NCBI GenBank assembly: GCA_027575765.1
Contig: JANBPT010000017.1
Location: 62,001-126,000, forward strand
Reading direction: 5' to 3'
Source: Tieghemiomyces parasiticus
Taxonomy: Eukaryota > Kickxellomycota > Dimargaritomycetes > Dimargaritales > Dimargaritaceae
DNA length: 64,000 nt
Below the pieces are notes generated by a model. That model saw nothing but the letters and a program-made list of their open reading frames with translations, did no database searches and was not told the origin of the DNA. Both the position numbers and the translations under genes were made by a program. Below, one piece after another: positions 42,416-53,739 of this stretch (its first letter is position 1; each line of letters starts with the position of its first letter).

Positions 42416-45182
42416 CGTGGGTAAAACGTACAAATATTATCAAAAGAAGGTGGGAATAAATTAGGCAGAGACCAGGACATACAATAATATGCCTGATTTT
42501 ACGATGTAACCCCCAAATGATGGAATAAAGCTGTAAGCGAGAAGCCACGAAAAGGAGCAAGACGATTGTCAAGATACGGTGGGCAAGGGGGGGGGTTCAT
42601 ACATTAAGCCAGCTTGGCAGGTCAACAAAGGCTACCAGGGCAGGGAATGATTAAATGGTCATTAAAAATATATGGTGGGACATTAATTGCGATATAGGTA
42701 TCTACATGAGAGAGAATTGAAACGGTAACAGGGAATAACTTTAGGGATGCAGAAAGGCCAGGTCATGAAACTAACCGCAATCACCGACGGACGGGTTGAG
42801 TTGGAGATCTTATACCCCATATGCAATACCAGCTACCCATAACGGAGCAGACGCGAACCGGGCGGAGGGAGCAGTGTAACTGTATTTTGGATTCCGCCCG
42901 CCCCTGAGACCCTTGGACCCTGGCCGTCATCGGATTTATAATTTCAGACGAGGCGCTGCTTCCTCATTGGCCAGTGTGAGGTACTCGCTTGTAAAATGCC
43001 AGCTTGAGCCACTAAACATCGGGTCGGTCAGTGGCGGTGGGAACAGGGTCCCATTTCACAGTACGGCTATAGCGCGAACCGAGACCCGTGAATGGTCCTG
43101 TCAACCGCCCTGGTAGAGTACATATCATACAAACCTTAGCACCGCCAAAGTTAGTCGTTCAGTTAGATGCACATTAAATGCTGAATAAGCCCATGCAATG
43201 GTGGTGATCTCAAGTCCAGATCTGCCGTCTCTTGGCGGTGGAGATTCATGCATAACCGCTAGTGTCTCGCGGTCAACCAAGAAAATACATTTACCCACTA
43301 CAGCCAACAATGCAAGTTTCGATAAAGTGGACATGCCTGCAGCTATCTATTCCTAGAGGACATGGGAGTGCCACTGCTTGGGTGGAACCGAAGGTAGTTT
43401 GGAAGCTCGCCTCAATTGTTACACCATCCACACTAATGGGAATGACAAAGGAAACCCCTGGCCTTAATGGCTCTGAATGGGTATGTCGCTGGCCGATGGC
43501 AGTGCACTCCGAATGGTGACGACCGTTGGTCGGCTGGGCGACGCGTCTGGCGTACAATAGACCCTGACTTATTCACTCGGTAGGGGCGCTTAATTACTGA
43601 GATCGGCTTATGCGCGCCACTTGGATTTTACTGGGGCAGTACACCCATTATAGGGCCATACACCCTAGCGCTTCGTACCTAATCTGGCTTGGGCATACCA
43701 TACCTAGTATATATGCGCGGATCTAGTCGGTCGGGTATCAACCCAACGTCACTGTAGGGCCATGCTTGTACAGCCAGGTCCCTTAGGGGTAGCCGTTGGG
43801 ATTTAATATAGATGCTGTAACCGCATGACCGCTGAACTGGCTTACCTCTATATTTTGTAAACGGTGCCGGGTCGAGTAGACTACGACGTTGTACATGATA
43901 AGGCCGGATGTCGGTAACGCTCATAATCTATGCTAGTTTTCCAAACATCATGACAAAGTGGCCAGGCGACCAGTCCTATTAGCTTCCTTGTAGTAGACAG
44001 TGTGGTGCCGTCACCATACAATTAGCCTGCATAATAAACACAGGATGTCGGCGAGCGAGGGGCAGGTTGGACTGCATTAGTACCTTGACACCGCTTGTTG
44101 TACGGCGTAGGGGCCGGCCCAGAAACTATCCTACCTTATAGTATTCATCACACCCATTGATCAACTGGTGAACCACGCGAACCTAGTGCGCACTGGGGGG
44201 GGGGTATGCCACCTTTGGGTCTCCTTTCGTAGGCTCGCGTCCCTGAGTGTGTCGCTGACTGTGCGTTCGGTATGGAAGTATTCGTTATGAAACTGAACCG
44301 ACTACCGCCGTACGTCCCAATATCATGCAAGAAAGAGGTAATATCAAAATATGCAGCCCACCGCTACACCTAAGGACAGTTCGTGAGTATGCGGCCCTAA
44401 CCCGATCGCATTCCCAAAAACCCGAGGTTGAATTTCGATTTGCAATCAATCTTATAAGAAACAGTTGAGCGCCTCAATTAAATGGCAAATGATGGCTATT
44501 TCATTTATAGGGCAGCATACGTTTCGCCACTATCGAGAGTGTTTCGACGGCGAGTCGATTGGCCAACCACCGTCATTCCTAGAGAGCTCGGATACAGCCA
44601 ATGCGGGCAAAGCCGCAGCCAGAGTAGATAGGGATCGTCATGGCTGGCCCATTCCGCTTGCACTTATAGACCAAAGGGAAACAAATAATCAGGCCCTACG
44701 CCGAACTGGATCTCTAGTGGAGTTGAAACCAAGGGATACCTGTGGAAACTGGTAGGATTTCCAGAAGAGTAGACTAAGGACTCGCCCTCCCCCCTCGTGG
44801 AACTGGGTCTTCAGTAGCTGGCTAAAAGGAAGTCCTCGAAAGGAGACAGATGTAGCTTAACTACGCCTATCGGCCGCCGCTCTTCCACATGTGAGATGAA
44901 GTACGTCCCTTTGCACCTGATGCAGTAGGAGCTCCCTTGCACCTCGTCTAGCGGGATAGCTCCTCCTTACTAGGTTATAGCGGACCTTCCCTTCCCCCTC
45001 TTCTTGGGCTACCCGCCTGCCTACTCACCTCTGCATCACCCCGGAGATTGGAGTTGGCCTCCCGCGGCAGCTGTACACTTGCCCCTTGACCGACCGAGAG
45101 TCAAATACCTCACGTACTTCACTTCACCTAACCACATAGCGAGGTGAGGACGGCAATTGTGAGCTTATGCTGGGGCTGGTGC
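42416..45182. other. Gene-poor region between the bHLH gene and the tRNA
   Basis: 2.8 kb without a supportable gene. Frames are short and codon use is not like the neighbours. A minus-strand frame at 43291-43557 has a weak resemblance to a retropepsin N-terminal strand but lacks the catalytic DTG, so it is not called. The composition is more AT-rich than in the genes. Confidence 0.35.
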
Positions 45183-45189
45183 AAAAAAA
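45183..45189 (-). terminator. RNA polymerase III T-run terminator of the tRNA
   Basis: Seven A on the + strand (seven T in the tRNA sense) begin 9 nt after the tRNA discriminator base, the expected position and length for a Pol III terminator. Confidence 0.75.
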
Positions 45190-45197
45190 GGATGGCA

Positions 45198-45310
45198 CGT
45201 CAGCTGCGGGATTCGAACCCGCGAGGGGTGGATCCCCGTTGGATAACCTGTGCGTGGGGGTTGTCCACGCACATTTAAGCCCAATGCCTTAACCGCTCGG
45301 CCAAGCTGAC
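45198..45310 (-). tRNA. tRNA-Leu (anticodon UAA) with a 29-nt intron
   Basis: Type II tRNA on the minus strand, 84 nt after splicing. The acceptor stem GTCAGCT/AGCTGAC is perfect, the D arm is GCC-GAGCGGTTAA-GGC, the anticodon stem is TTGGG/TCCAA with loop CTTAAAA, the long variable arm is GGGG-ATCCA-CCCC, and the T arm is GCGGG-TTCGAAT-CCCGC. The anticodon TAA is at 45275-45277. The intron at 45245-45273 follows position 37, contains a 9-bp hairpin (TGTGCGTGG/CCACGCACA), and carries TTA that can pair with the anticodon, as expected for a splicing endonuclease substrate. By anticodon it reads UUA as leucine. The discriminator base 73 is G, whereas eukaryotic leucine tRNAs usually have A73 and serine tRNAs G73. 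Serine identity cannot be fully excluded. Confidence 0.85.
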
Positions 45311-46791
45311 TGCCCGTTTAGAGAGGGGGCACTTCAGCTGTAGTGCGTGGACGGTTCAGAGGTAGTCTACGGCATTAAACTCTGACTGTCAGACGTGGGC
45401 TGGTAGGCAAGCAATTGGGGAGAAGTCGGGGGAGGCATGCGGCTGATGGCGGCGGACCTGGTTTATCTAGCAGCCAACCACCAGAGGTTCGGTGTGGTCG
45501 AGGAGTGTGTTTACGACATCACACCGGGTGGGGTGAGTGACTACCGCGAAATGAATGCCCGTTATCAGGGGTGATATCGACGCTTTGTGCAAGACAATGT
45601 GGCCAGCCCGCCCAGTATCAGTCCCTCGGTACTCGGAATAGGGACAGCTAGGTGGCTGGGGCAAAGTAATTCTTAACGTGAAAGCGAGGGGGGGGTCAGT
45701 TGTTGCACTTGTTCACTAATGATGATTGAACCAAACCTCCAAATTCAAACGATTTACCTGGCATCATCGAGTGCCCTTACCTCCCAATCTCTTACTCTAT
45801 AGAGACAAGCCTGGGGGTGCGCGACATACTGCTACTGGACGGTACGACTGAGACGGGAATCTAAACTATTGACTAAAGAAATTGTGGTCTTGGTACCCTG
45901 CGCCGCAGATTATGCCGTTTACGGCTCGAGAAGGATGACAACTTAAGGTTCTATTTCATCCCCCCGATGGGTAGGGCACGTTGGCTGGGCTCGTACCTTG
46001 TTGGCGGGTCCCAGGTTAGAAGTATACAGATCCTATTCGGTAGGCGCAAGCTATCACTTGTAAACGTTGAGGACATTGGCTTGGCACGGTCTCGTACTTA
46101 GCAAGTATACGTGCGCGAGCTGCGATACTGCGGATTTCACTTGAGAAAGAAGCAGCCGATCCCCTATTGTAGCCCCGACGCTAGTAACATGGGGGTAAAT
46201 GAGTATGACAATATCAACATGTGGGAGGTTGGATTACCCATGACGGAAGCACCGGGTGGCGACGTGGTCTCTATTCAGAGCAGCGTTGCCGTTTGCGAGG
46301 GGGGAAATATGAAGACTTCGTCTCACCTGCCGGATCGAGACAGGGGGAATGGTGTTTATGGTGCGGAAGGGGCGAGGTCGGCTGGTAAATCGCGCAATGA
46401 AGCTCCTTCTGAAACTCGGATGTTATGGCCATCGTGGCGCACCCGGTAAGGAACTGCCTCCAAACAATACCTTACTGCTTAGAGCGCGGCGTCAGAAATG
46501 GACAAGGGGGAAACCGGTAGCCTTGTCATCGAATGGTACGGGAGGTGAGTGATTGCGGTTCGATGTGAGTGGTGGCTGCATGGCTATTACCTGCAGCCAT
46601 AGCGCCAATGTGGACGGCCTACTCCTGAACAACCATAAGCTACCTCGTCGGTCGAGTGCGACGGTTGCTAGCAGGTGGGGTAGAGATGCCAGAAATGGGA
46701 ACAGCATTACTAAGGAGTCACTCTTACTGGGGCCACAATAGGTTCTGGCTCGTCACGCTCACGGGAATGTACTCTGGGGAGCGTATACGTA
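45311..46791. other. Gene-poor region between the tRNA and the Gly/His-rich gene
   Basis: 1.5 kb with only short frames. A 44-codon + strand frame from the ATG at 45437 (MRLMAADLVYLAANHQRF...) has no match I recognise. No gene is called. Confidence 0.35.
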
Positions 46792-46797
46792 TATAAA
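46792..46797 (+). promoter_or_regulatory. TATA box of the Gly/His-rich secreted protein gene
   Basis: TATAAA within an alternating TATACGTATATAAA stretch, about 187 bp upstream of the ATG at 46979 and followed by a C/T-rich leader. A strong TATA box suggests inducible or high-level expression. Confidence 0.55.
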
Positions 46798-46978
46798 CCC
46801 AACTGGCTGCTTGGCACTAATATGCAACAAGACTCCATCGCATTGGCATTTGCTACTTCATTCATCATCCACCGTAACCTCTAACCTGCACTTCACGACT
46901 TCATTGAGTTCCACGTTACTCCTTAATACGCCTTTTATCTTCCTTTTCGTATCCCTCACCCTCCCCTTTTTATCCATA

Positions 46979-47494
46979 ATGAAGGTCAGCATCGCTTTTG
47001 CCGCCGCCCTCGCCTCGATCATGACTTCAGGTGTCCTAGCCTCCCCGTCACCCCTTCAACTGAGCGTCCGCGCCTATACCGCCAGTCCTGCTCCTGACCA
47101 CGGCCATGGTGGTCCAGACTATCAGGTTACCGGCCCCGGGCATGATCGTAAGGATTCTCAGCACGGCGGTAGCTATGGTGCCGGCCACCATGTCGGCTAC
47201 GATCAGGCGGACGATTATGACACCCGTCACGCTGGTCGTGTCAGCGGCTACTTTGCTAGCGGCCCCCGGCAGGGTGAAACGTGGGGCAACTACGTTCCGG
47301 AGTCTCCTGGTCATCAGGCTCCTCATCACAACGAGCATGGTTCCGGTTACAATGGTAACGGTGGTGAGCACGGCCCCAGACGTCAGGGCGACAGCTATCA
47401 AGCTCACAAAGCTGAACACGGGCATGAAGGCCCTGGGCATGGCGGCGCCCCTGGTCATGAGACCCCCGAACATGGTCACTACGGTACCTACTAA
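46979..47494 (+). CDS. Small secreted Gly/His-rich protein
   Basis: A single exon of 171 aa. The frame is open from 46811 but the ATG at 46979 begins a textbook signal peptide, MKVSIAFAAALASIMTSGVLA, with cleavage before SPSP. The mature chain has no hydrophobic core and is dominated by Gly and His with Asp, Glu, Pro and Tyr: many HG, GH and GP steps (DHGHGGPDY, HGHEGPGHGG, PEHGHYGTY). It has no Cys. A dibasic GPRRQG site could be cut by a Kex2-type protease. Such chains can bind metal ions such as zinc, copper or nickel, or be disordered wall or surface components; function here is unknown. The antisense frame at 47048-47551 is a shadow. The gene has its own TATA box and pyrimidine-rich leader. 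Confidence 0.75.
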   Translation: MKVSIAFAAALASIMTSGVLASPSPLQLSVRAYTASPAPDHGHGGPDYQVTGPGHDRKDSQHGGSYGAGHHVGYDQADDYDTRHAGRVSGYFASGPRQGETWGNYVPESPGHQAPHHNEHGSGYNGNGGEHGPRRQGDSYQAHKAEHGHEGPGHGGAPGHETPEHGHYGTY

Positions 47495-48526
47495 GTCAAC
47501 CTGCCTCACCATCATCGCAAGCCCCGATTTTGTATCCTTACGCCCTCTCATTTATTTTGGATCATGTCTAACGGTTGGCGAGCCTGTAGCCGCTAGATAA
47601 TGAATGCCACCCTGAATAACCGTTCGTATCTATACCACACACAGCTAAAACCTTATCTTGTGGAATGATAGAGGTAACCGGTCAAAAACGTAACGAACGA
47701 ATAACGCTTACTGAAATGAACACGGAACTAGGAAGTGAAGTGAGTCCTGGCTGTCGGGGGATAAGCTATCGTTTATAGAATAGCGACTGTGGGGATCTTT
47801 TATACTGGACGGTAGTCTGCATCACACTAACTGGATCAAAAGTCGGGTAAAGAGAATTCGAAAAGTCAGCTGTTAGGCCGTCGAGTCAGTAAAGAGGGGA
47901 GAGGTGAAGGAAGGCAGGCCCTAAAAGAGTGGAGGTGGGAAGGCCCACTGTTAAAAGGAGCGACGTTCTACAGCCCAGACAGACTGGCGGCGCTGGAATA
48001 GGATAGCGGGTATCAGGAAATACAAGTAGTAAAGAAATAGTCCCCATCTTGATGCGATGCCTTGTCTAATGGAATTAACCAAGGCGATAGAATGTACCGA
48101 TTATGATGATCACCCGATTCCACGGCTAGGTTAGGTAACCTCGGAAAAGGCAATGCTATAGGGTGTGATAGGTAGGTGAGCACCTGATGAGCCACAGATG
48201 ACAATCCAATGGTTTGATAGTTGGAGGCAGAATTGGTTGGAATGCGATAACTCCTGTGCCGCTGGATCGCTACCAAACAGCCCCCGCCATTATCCAGGTA
48301 TCGAATTTAAGCATTTTTATGTGCGCAAGGGTACGGTGCAGATGTGGAGTAGAATTACAGATAGCGTGGAAAATTAGCGTTCATGGGCCATGGGTCAGAA
48401 AGACAATGTGAAAGGTACTGGGGCCATTGGGTTTGGCGGAGCGCAAATAGGGGCATGGTGAGGCAGAAAGATGGAACCTGATGTTTCAAGGTTGGATTGT
48501 ATAACGAGGGTCAGCGATGGTCGCGG
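47495..48526. other. Convergent intergenic region, Gly/His-rich gene and kinase
   Basis: About 1 kb with no gene; short frames lack domains. Both neighbours end here. Confidence 0.35.
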
Positions 48527-50546
48527 TCAACAGCGGGAGGCGCTACGCGGCCGACCGTACGGATGGTGCCGCCGTCCGGTGACACGGTCTCGCCGGGGTG
48601 AGGGAACGGCCGAATGCGGGAGGCGGGTGACCCGTGGGGAGCCCGGGGAAAGTAATTCCGACCCGGTGCTACTTCCAGTCAGGGTGGGTGTAAGGTGCGG
48701 TAGGATATCGAGGCTGGGGGCAGGCGACAAACAGTTAACGGGGGATGACGGGATGACGTATAGTTCCCGGCCTACCTCAGTCGGATCGTTGGGCGCGACC
48801 GAGTCATTGGGGTGGACGGATGGGTCGGCCCCAGCTAAACATTGGCCATACAGGCCGCGCAGGTGGTCGGCCTCTGATCGGATCCAGACGTGGTCGAGCG
48901 CGTCGTGCACGGTGTACCGTTGGGCCGGGTCGACTACCAAGAGGCACCGGACCATGGATCGGGCCTCATCGCTGATGTCGCTCCAGTAGCGGTTCGGGAA
49001 GGTGATTTTGCCGGCGCGGATCTCGCGGAAGAGCACCGTGTTACCATTCTCCTCGTCGCTCGAGAATGGTAGAGTCCCCGAGAGCATGGCGTAGAGCAAG
49101 ACGCCTAGCGACCAGCAGTCGACCATCTTATTGTATCCTCGACGGGGGGCGGCGGGTGGTTGGGAGCCCTCGGCCGCGGCCTCCGGGTCGTCAGTAGTAA
49201 TGACCTCCGGCGCAATATACTGGAAGGTCCCACACATGGTCTGCATGAACGATTTCTTGCCCACGATCCGGGCCATACCGAAATCAGTAAGCATAACCTG
49301 CGCGTACGGGACGGCCTGGACCAATAGTACGTTCTCCGGTTTGACATCCCGATGCGAGATGTTGCGTTCATGCAGGTACTTGAGGGCCATGAGCACTTGA
49401 TAACAGATGAATCGGGCCTCGGCCTCGGGCAGCCGCTCCCGGGTCATAATGTATTCGAACAGGTCGCCACCCTGTAGCATGGGCATAAACACGTATAGAT
49501 ACCGCGGGGTCCGGATTACATCGGTCACCTGGACAATGTTGGGGTGGTTGATGGACTGCATGATACTGATTTCTTGGACAAAGTCGGTCCCGCGCTGCTT
49601 AGTAGACAGCGAACCGAAACGCTGCAGGTCGATGACTTTGGCGGCCAGGCGGCGTCCCGTGCTTTTACACACCGCCAGCTTGACCTGGGCAAAAGTCCCC
49701 GTCCCGAGGATGCGGTTGGTGATTTGGTACTTGGCATCTAGAGAGGCTTCCTCGGTCGCAGCCTGGTCCGGTGTCTGGTAGGTCTGAAGGTAGGTGAAAT
49801 CTGGTCATGTGGCGGAGAGGGTAGGTGAGAAGTGGGGTTGGAGTAACGTTCGTTTCCTCGGGTTAAAAGATGCGGTGGGGGGAATAAATGCTCGGGGTGA
49901 CGCACCTGAATCAGGGCGGCAAGGTTGGCCGTTCAACGATGCTAAGCCAATGCTAGCATGCACCCAACTTACAGTTTCCCTTACGGATTTCCAAGGTGTC
50001 CCCGTGGCTGAGCAGGGATGTCTTGTTCTTGCCAATCTTGGTCCGGTTGAGAAAGGTCCCGTTGGAACTTGTGTCCTCGCAGGAGACGCTAAAGCCCAGT
50101 GGGTCAGTAGTGAGCGGAGCCACGACGATTCTGCAGTGGTGGTTGGAACAAAAGTTACCATCCACGACGACATCGCACGACCGGTGCCGACCAACCACTA
50201 GGGTCTGGCCCACTGCGAGCGGATATTCTGAGTTTGATACGGTGCAGAGAGGGCATCGTAATAGATGGATAGTCAGTACGTTGCGAGAGGCCCAGACAAG
50301 CAGCAACTATGAGCCGGAATCTTATTAAGTAGCAGCGGCACAGAGTTTGGTGAGGCAGACGCCTCAAGCCCGCCGTGCGGCCGGTGACCTACCTTTTACG
50401 GAGTCCTCGCCTCGGTTGGCAATTAGCTTGCCGATGACCTGGCGCTGTGGATCGGCCAGCTGGGCTGGGTCGCGGTCCTGGGATTCGTCCAGGATCTGCG
50501 TTGGCTGCGAGAACTCGACGGTCGGGGCGTCGATAGTCCACGGCAT
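48527..50546 (-). CDS. FHA-domain checkpoint kinase, Chk2/Cds1/Rad53 type
   Basis: Three exons on the minus strand: 50546-50393, 50227-49973 and 49800-48527, giving 560 aa. Introns are 165 bp (GTAGGT...CTCAG) and 172 bp (GTAAGT...CCAG), both phase 1. Residues 13-23 hold an SQ/TQ cluster (SQPTQILDESQ), the target of ATM/ATR kinases. The FHA domain (about 37-140) has the first strand VIGKLIANRG, GR at 64-65, SNHH at 79-82 and NGT at 107-109, so phosphothreonine binding looks intact. The kinase domain (about 161-440) has GTGTFAQV (169-176), Lys191, HRDVKPEN with Asp288, and DFG with Asp309. The C-terminal tail is Pro/Ser/Arg-rich. Chk2 family kinases are activated by damage signalling through SQ/TQ phosphorylation and FHA-mediated dimerisation. 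One FHA domain matches Cds1/Chk2 rather than Rad53, which has two. Confidence 0.88.
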
Positions 50547-52306
50547 GGCGGGCACTCTGAAGCGGGGAATGGGACAGGGCGTCGGTGCAACGATATGGAA
50601 TATGTGAAGGTGTCCAAAGCGTAAGTATGGCTAGTGCGTAATGAAGAGCTGATGGATAGCAGCTGGCATGCAAGAGAAAGGACCTCGACGAGTGGGGTGG
50701 CTAGCTGGATAGTGCAGTAGCAAGGGGGAAGACTCGAGGTAAGGCGCCGATAGTACACCGCTGCATCGGGTCCGATACTAGGCAGTACGCGTACCAGGCC
50801 GTGATATTCGCGCACGCGCACGCGTGTCTGTATGCACAACCCAAGGTCACTGGTAAACTCCCAGGACATGGACCTTTCCGTCTAAATGTAAACAGGCAAC
50901 GCGGTGGGCCAGGGATGGCGGGGGAATGGTAGCAGCGTGCGGCAGTGCAGTCTAAAGCTAGAAGTCACATGACTCTTCAATCGGAGTTTTGGTGGGACAG
51001 CTACCGACAAGATTACCAAGTTTAGGGGGGAGGGCTGGCCTCATTGGCAGTTGCTCCGCCCATTGCAGCCAACCCGCGCTTGAACATTCACCTTTCAATA
51101 TTAAGCGGATTGAATCCCGGTGAATTGATCTAACAGGCCAATAATGGGAAACGCTTGGTTTCATTATGCCTGCTAACCGGACAGGTGAAAATCCCCAATG
51201 GTAGTATATAAAGGCGCCGGGACAGATAATGAGACAGAGAAAAGGGGCCCGAGTTTGCGGGCTACATATAACTTGGAGTCAGCCTACATGCGGTGGGGCT
51301 AGGGGCGCTCGTTCCAGTACTTTGCCCCTGGACACTTGGGACACGGTGAGGCGCGTTAACGGTGTTACTTATGAGCACGCATACAGTGGGGATACATGTC
51401 GTTGGTGGCGAGGTAAGCAATCGATGCTACCAGACGGGCATCCCAATCGTTGACCCTGTGGTGGAAATTTATGTGTCACAACCACGAGCTACAAGCGTCA
51501 CTTGGAGTTGGGTGGATCCCGGGTTGGTTAGGCTAGGGCAGCAGGCCGAATGGCGGAGGTGCGGACAGGGCCACGGCACGCCTATGGTCCTCAGTCAGTA
51601 CGGCGGAACCTAAGGGTCCGGTTAGAAACCCAAGGGGCAGCAACGCGTGCAGAGGAGCGAAGGTGCAGAACGTGCACGGGAATCACGCCTCCCATGGTGG
51701 TACAATTCTCGGAATCATGCCCGTATAAGCTCCACCACCCCCCCCTTTGACACAGCCCCTTTGGGCTCATTATTACCCTGAACGACCGTGGGCTGTGGTG
51801 ACCGACCAGAGCCTGTCGACCCTCCAGACAAACTGGCTTTAAACGTGAGGCAGGGCCGCTGGTACTGACTGCTCTATCCTCCTCTGCTTCTCCACTATCA
51901 ACTTACTAAAGTGTACCCCCAACCCTCGCACGCCTCTGCTGGCCAGTCTGTTTAGTTACCACGGACTTTCCGGACCACCCCTACCTTAAGTATTCCACTT
52001 AGAGCTCCTACCAAGCACTACTGGCAGTAAGTCGTCCGCAAAAACTATTCCATACCGCAGCGAGCTCTACAAGCGCCCCCACCCTTGATTGTTTACTCGC
52101 TAGCCAGGGCTTGGCGTGCAGCGACGATGCGCTCTGGCTCATTATCAGATCGGTAAATGCAGGCCATCAGCAGCACACTGTGTTTGCATGGGGAGAGGAC
52201 AATCTGCCTCACTTTGAACCATCACTCATCTGCCACAGCAATCTGTACTTACCTTCCATGGCCTGCTTATCCCACCGAAGCCACCTTCTGTTTGACAGCC
52301 GTCGCC
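50547..52306. other. Divergent intergenic region between the kinase and NHP6 genes
   Basis: 1.76 kb with no supportable gene. A TATATAAA at 51205-51212 is followed by a 74-codon frame from 51229 that contains YSGDTC, faintly like a LysM motif. But the ATG is only 17 bp past the TATA box and no signal peptide is present, so it is not called. Confidence 0.35.
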
Positions 52307-52585
52307 ATGGCCAAAATCAAGCAGGACTCCTCCGGCAAGAAGCGCCGCGCCAAGAAGGACCCTAACGCGCCGAAGCGCTACATGTCAGCGTACATGTGGT
52401 TCGCCCAGGACGTTCGCGACCGAGTCAAGCAGGAGAGCCCGACCCTAACCTTTGGTGAGATCGGCAAGAAGCTGGGTCAGCTGTGGAGGGAACTACCTGA
52501 GCACGAGCGCGGGCCCTACCAGCGCAAATCGGACGAGGACAAAGTGCGGTACGAGCAAGAGAAGGCGGCCTACGAACATGTCTAA
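52307..52585 (+). CDS. HMG-box protein, Nhp6 type
   Basis: A single exon of 92 aa with a strong context at the start (GCCATGG). A basic N-terminus (KKRRAKKDP) precedes one HMG box (about 20-90): NAPKRYMSAYMWFAQDVRD, TFGEIGKKLGQLW and DKVRYEQEKAAY. Length and layout match yeast Nhp6A/B, which bend DNA without sequence preference and work with FACT and with RNA polymerase II and III promoters in the nucleus. It lacks the acidic tail of animal HMGB proteins. The frame extends upstream only by non-standard starts, and a 5' leader intron ending TGACAG just before the ATG is possible. Confidence 0.92.
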   Translation: MAKIKQDSSGKKRRAKKDPNAPKRYMSAYMWFAQDVRDRVKQESPTLTFGEIGKKLGQLWRELPEHERGPYQRKSDEDKVRYEQEKAAYEHV

Positions 52586-53739
52586 CCTAGCCCCCACGGC
52601 ACCGCCAGCCATTTGAACTGCCTCGACCATGGCTGTCCTCCCTCCTCCTACACCATGTAGTTTTCTGCTTTCTCTTCTTATATACTCCTGCTGGACATGG
52701 GTCTATCGCAAGATACTCTGCACGCCACCGTCTTTCTTGCTCACTACGACGGGTCTATCTGCTCCAGTATATTCGTTTGCTTTGGATCACCTGTCCGCTC
52801 TGAATAATGATGTATAAATTAGTATGTGCCATTTAGTATTGGCAGTACGTATAAATGTATACTTGCCATTCGTAACGTCTGACCTTATAGATAGCGTCAG
52901 TTGTTGTCTAATACAACGATCGGTCCGGTGATATCTGCCTAGGGACCTGGACTACGCTATTGAACGCGGTAGGGACAGAGCCCGGCCCGTTTGGAGGGTG
53001 TGATCCCGCTAAAGGGGACTAGCGGGCGTGGGAGTCGATACGGGCTTTACTGACGGTACAATGGTTCAAACAATAAACGGTAAGTAAGGTGAAGAGTGGG
53101 CGTAAGGCGGATATGGGTGGGGAGGACCAAGGCGGATAGAGTAGGAGCGGAAAGAGTGCGATAGGGCGGGGGTGTTACAAATGCCAAACGGTACGTAAAG
53201 TAAGTTTAACAGACGGAGAACTGGTTGTGGAGGAGGGCGGGGAGTTCGAGTTGATACAAGTTGCCAATGGTGAGTTTCGTGACTGAGTGTGTATCTCGGG
53301 CGATTGCACGGAAGGTTTCGGCAACCTCCGGTGGACGGTAGCTTGAAGAGGCTGCAGACTAGCGTATTTGTTATGCCGTCTTGTTTATGGGCGTCATATG
53401 CGCCGATTCGGTTCATCTTGGGGACGATCATGCATCCAACGGACCCTAGACTGTAGTCTCCCTTCCAAGGGGCGGGTGGACACTCTCCTTATCTGAGGGT
53501 GAGTCGACCGTGGCCGGTGACAACAATAAGAGGTATGATATCAGGGCTAAGGTGGTGGAGGTGGATTATAACGGAGACCAGAGCTACACTGGTTGGCACA
53601 ATTTACCATTGAGATTGTTCTGGAGTGTGGCTAGTGACCGGCGGTTGCCGAGGCTTGCATTTTGGCTACCACACTCTTAGTCATGTTGATTGCTGAAGCT
53701 TCATCACCCAATTCACCTAAATTTACCAACTGTGATATG
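52586..53739. other. Intergenic region downstream of NHP6
   Basis: No gene is supportable. The 121-codon minus-strand frame at 53066-53431 has no recognisable domain and no ATG-context support. The region leads into a transposon relic. Confidence 0.35.

Noticed and set aside
43125..43557. Possible retropepsin fragment on the minus strand (FVIPISVDGVTIEASF)
   Set aside because: The catalytic DTG is absent, the frame breaks soon after, and no reverse transcriptase or repeats are nearby; the match is too short.
45437..45571. 44-codon + strand frame beginning MRLMAADLVYLAANHQRF
   Set aside because: No family match, no splice partner and no promoter evidence.
47048..47551. Antisense and alternative frames over the Gly/His-rich gene
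   Set aside because: They read as hydrophobic Val/Met/Thr-rich shadows of His and Gly codons; the sense frame has the signal peptide.
51205..51453. TATA box followed by a 74-codon frame with YSGDTC, slightly LysM-like
   Set aside because: The ATG is only 17 bp after the TATA box, there is no signal peptide, and one short motif is not enough to call LysM.
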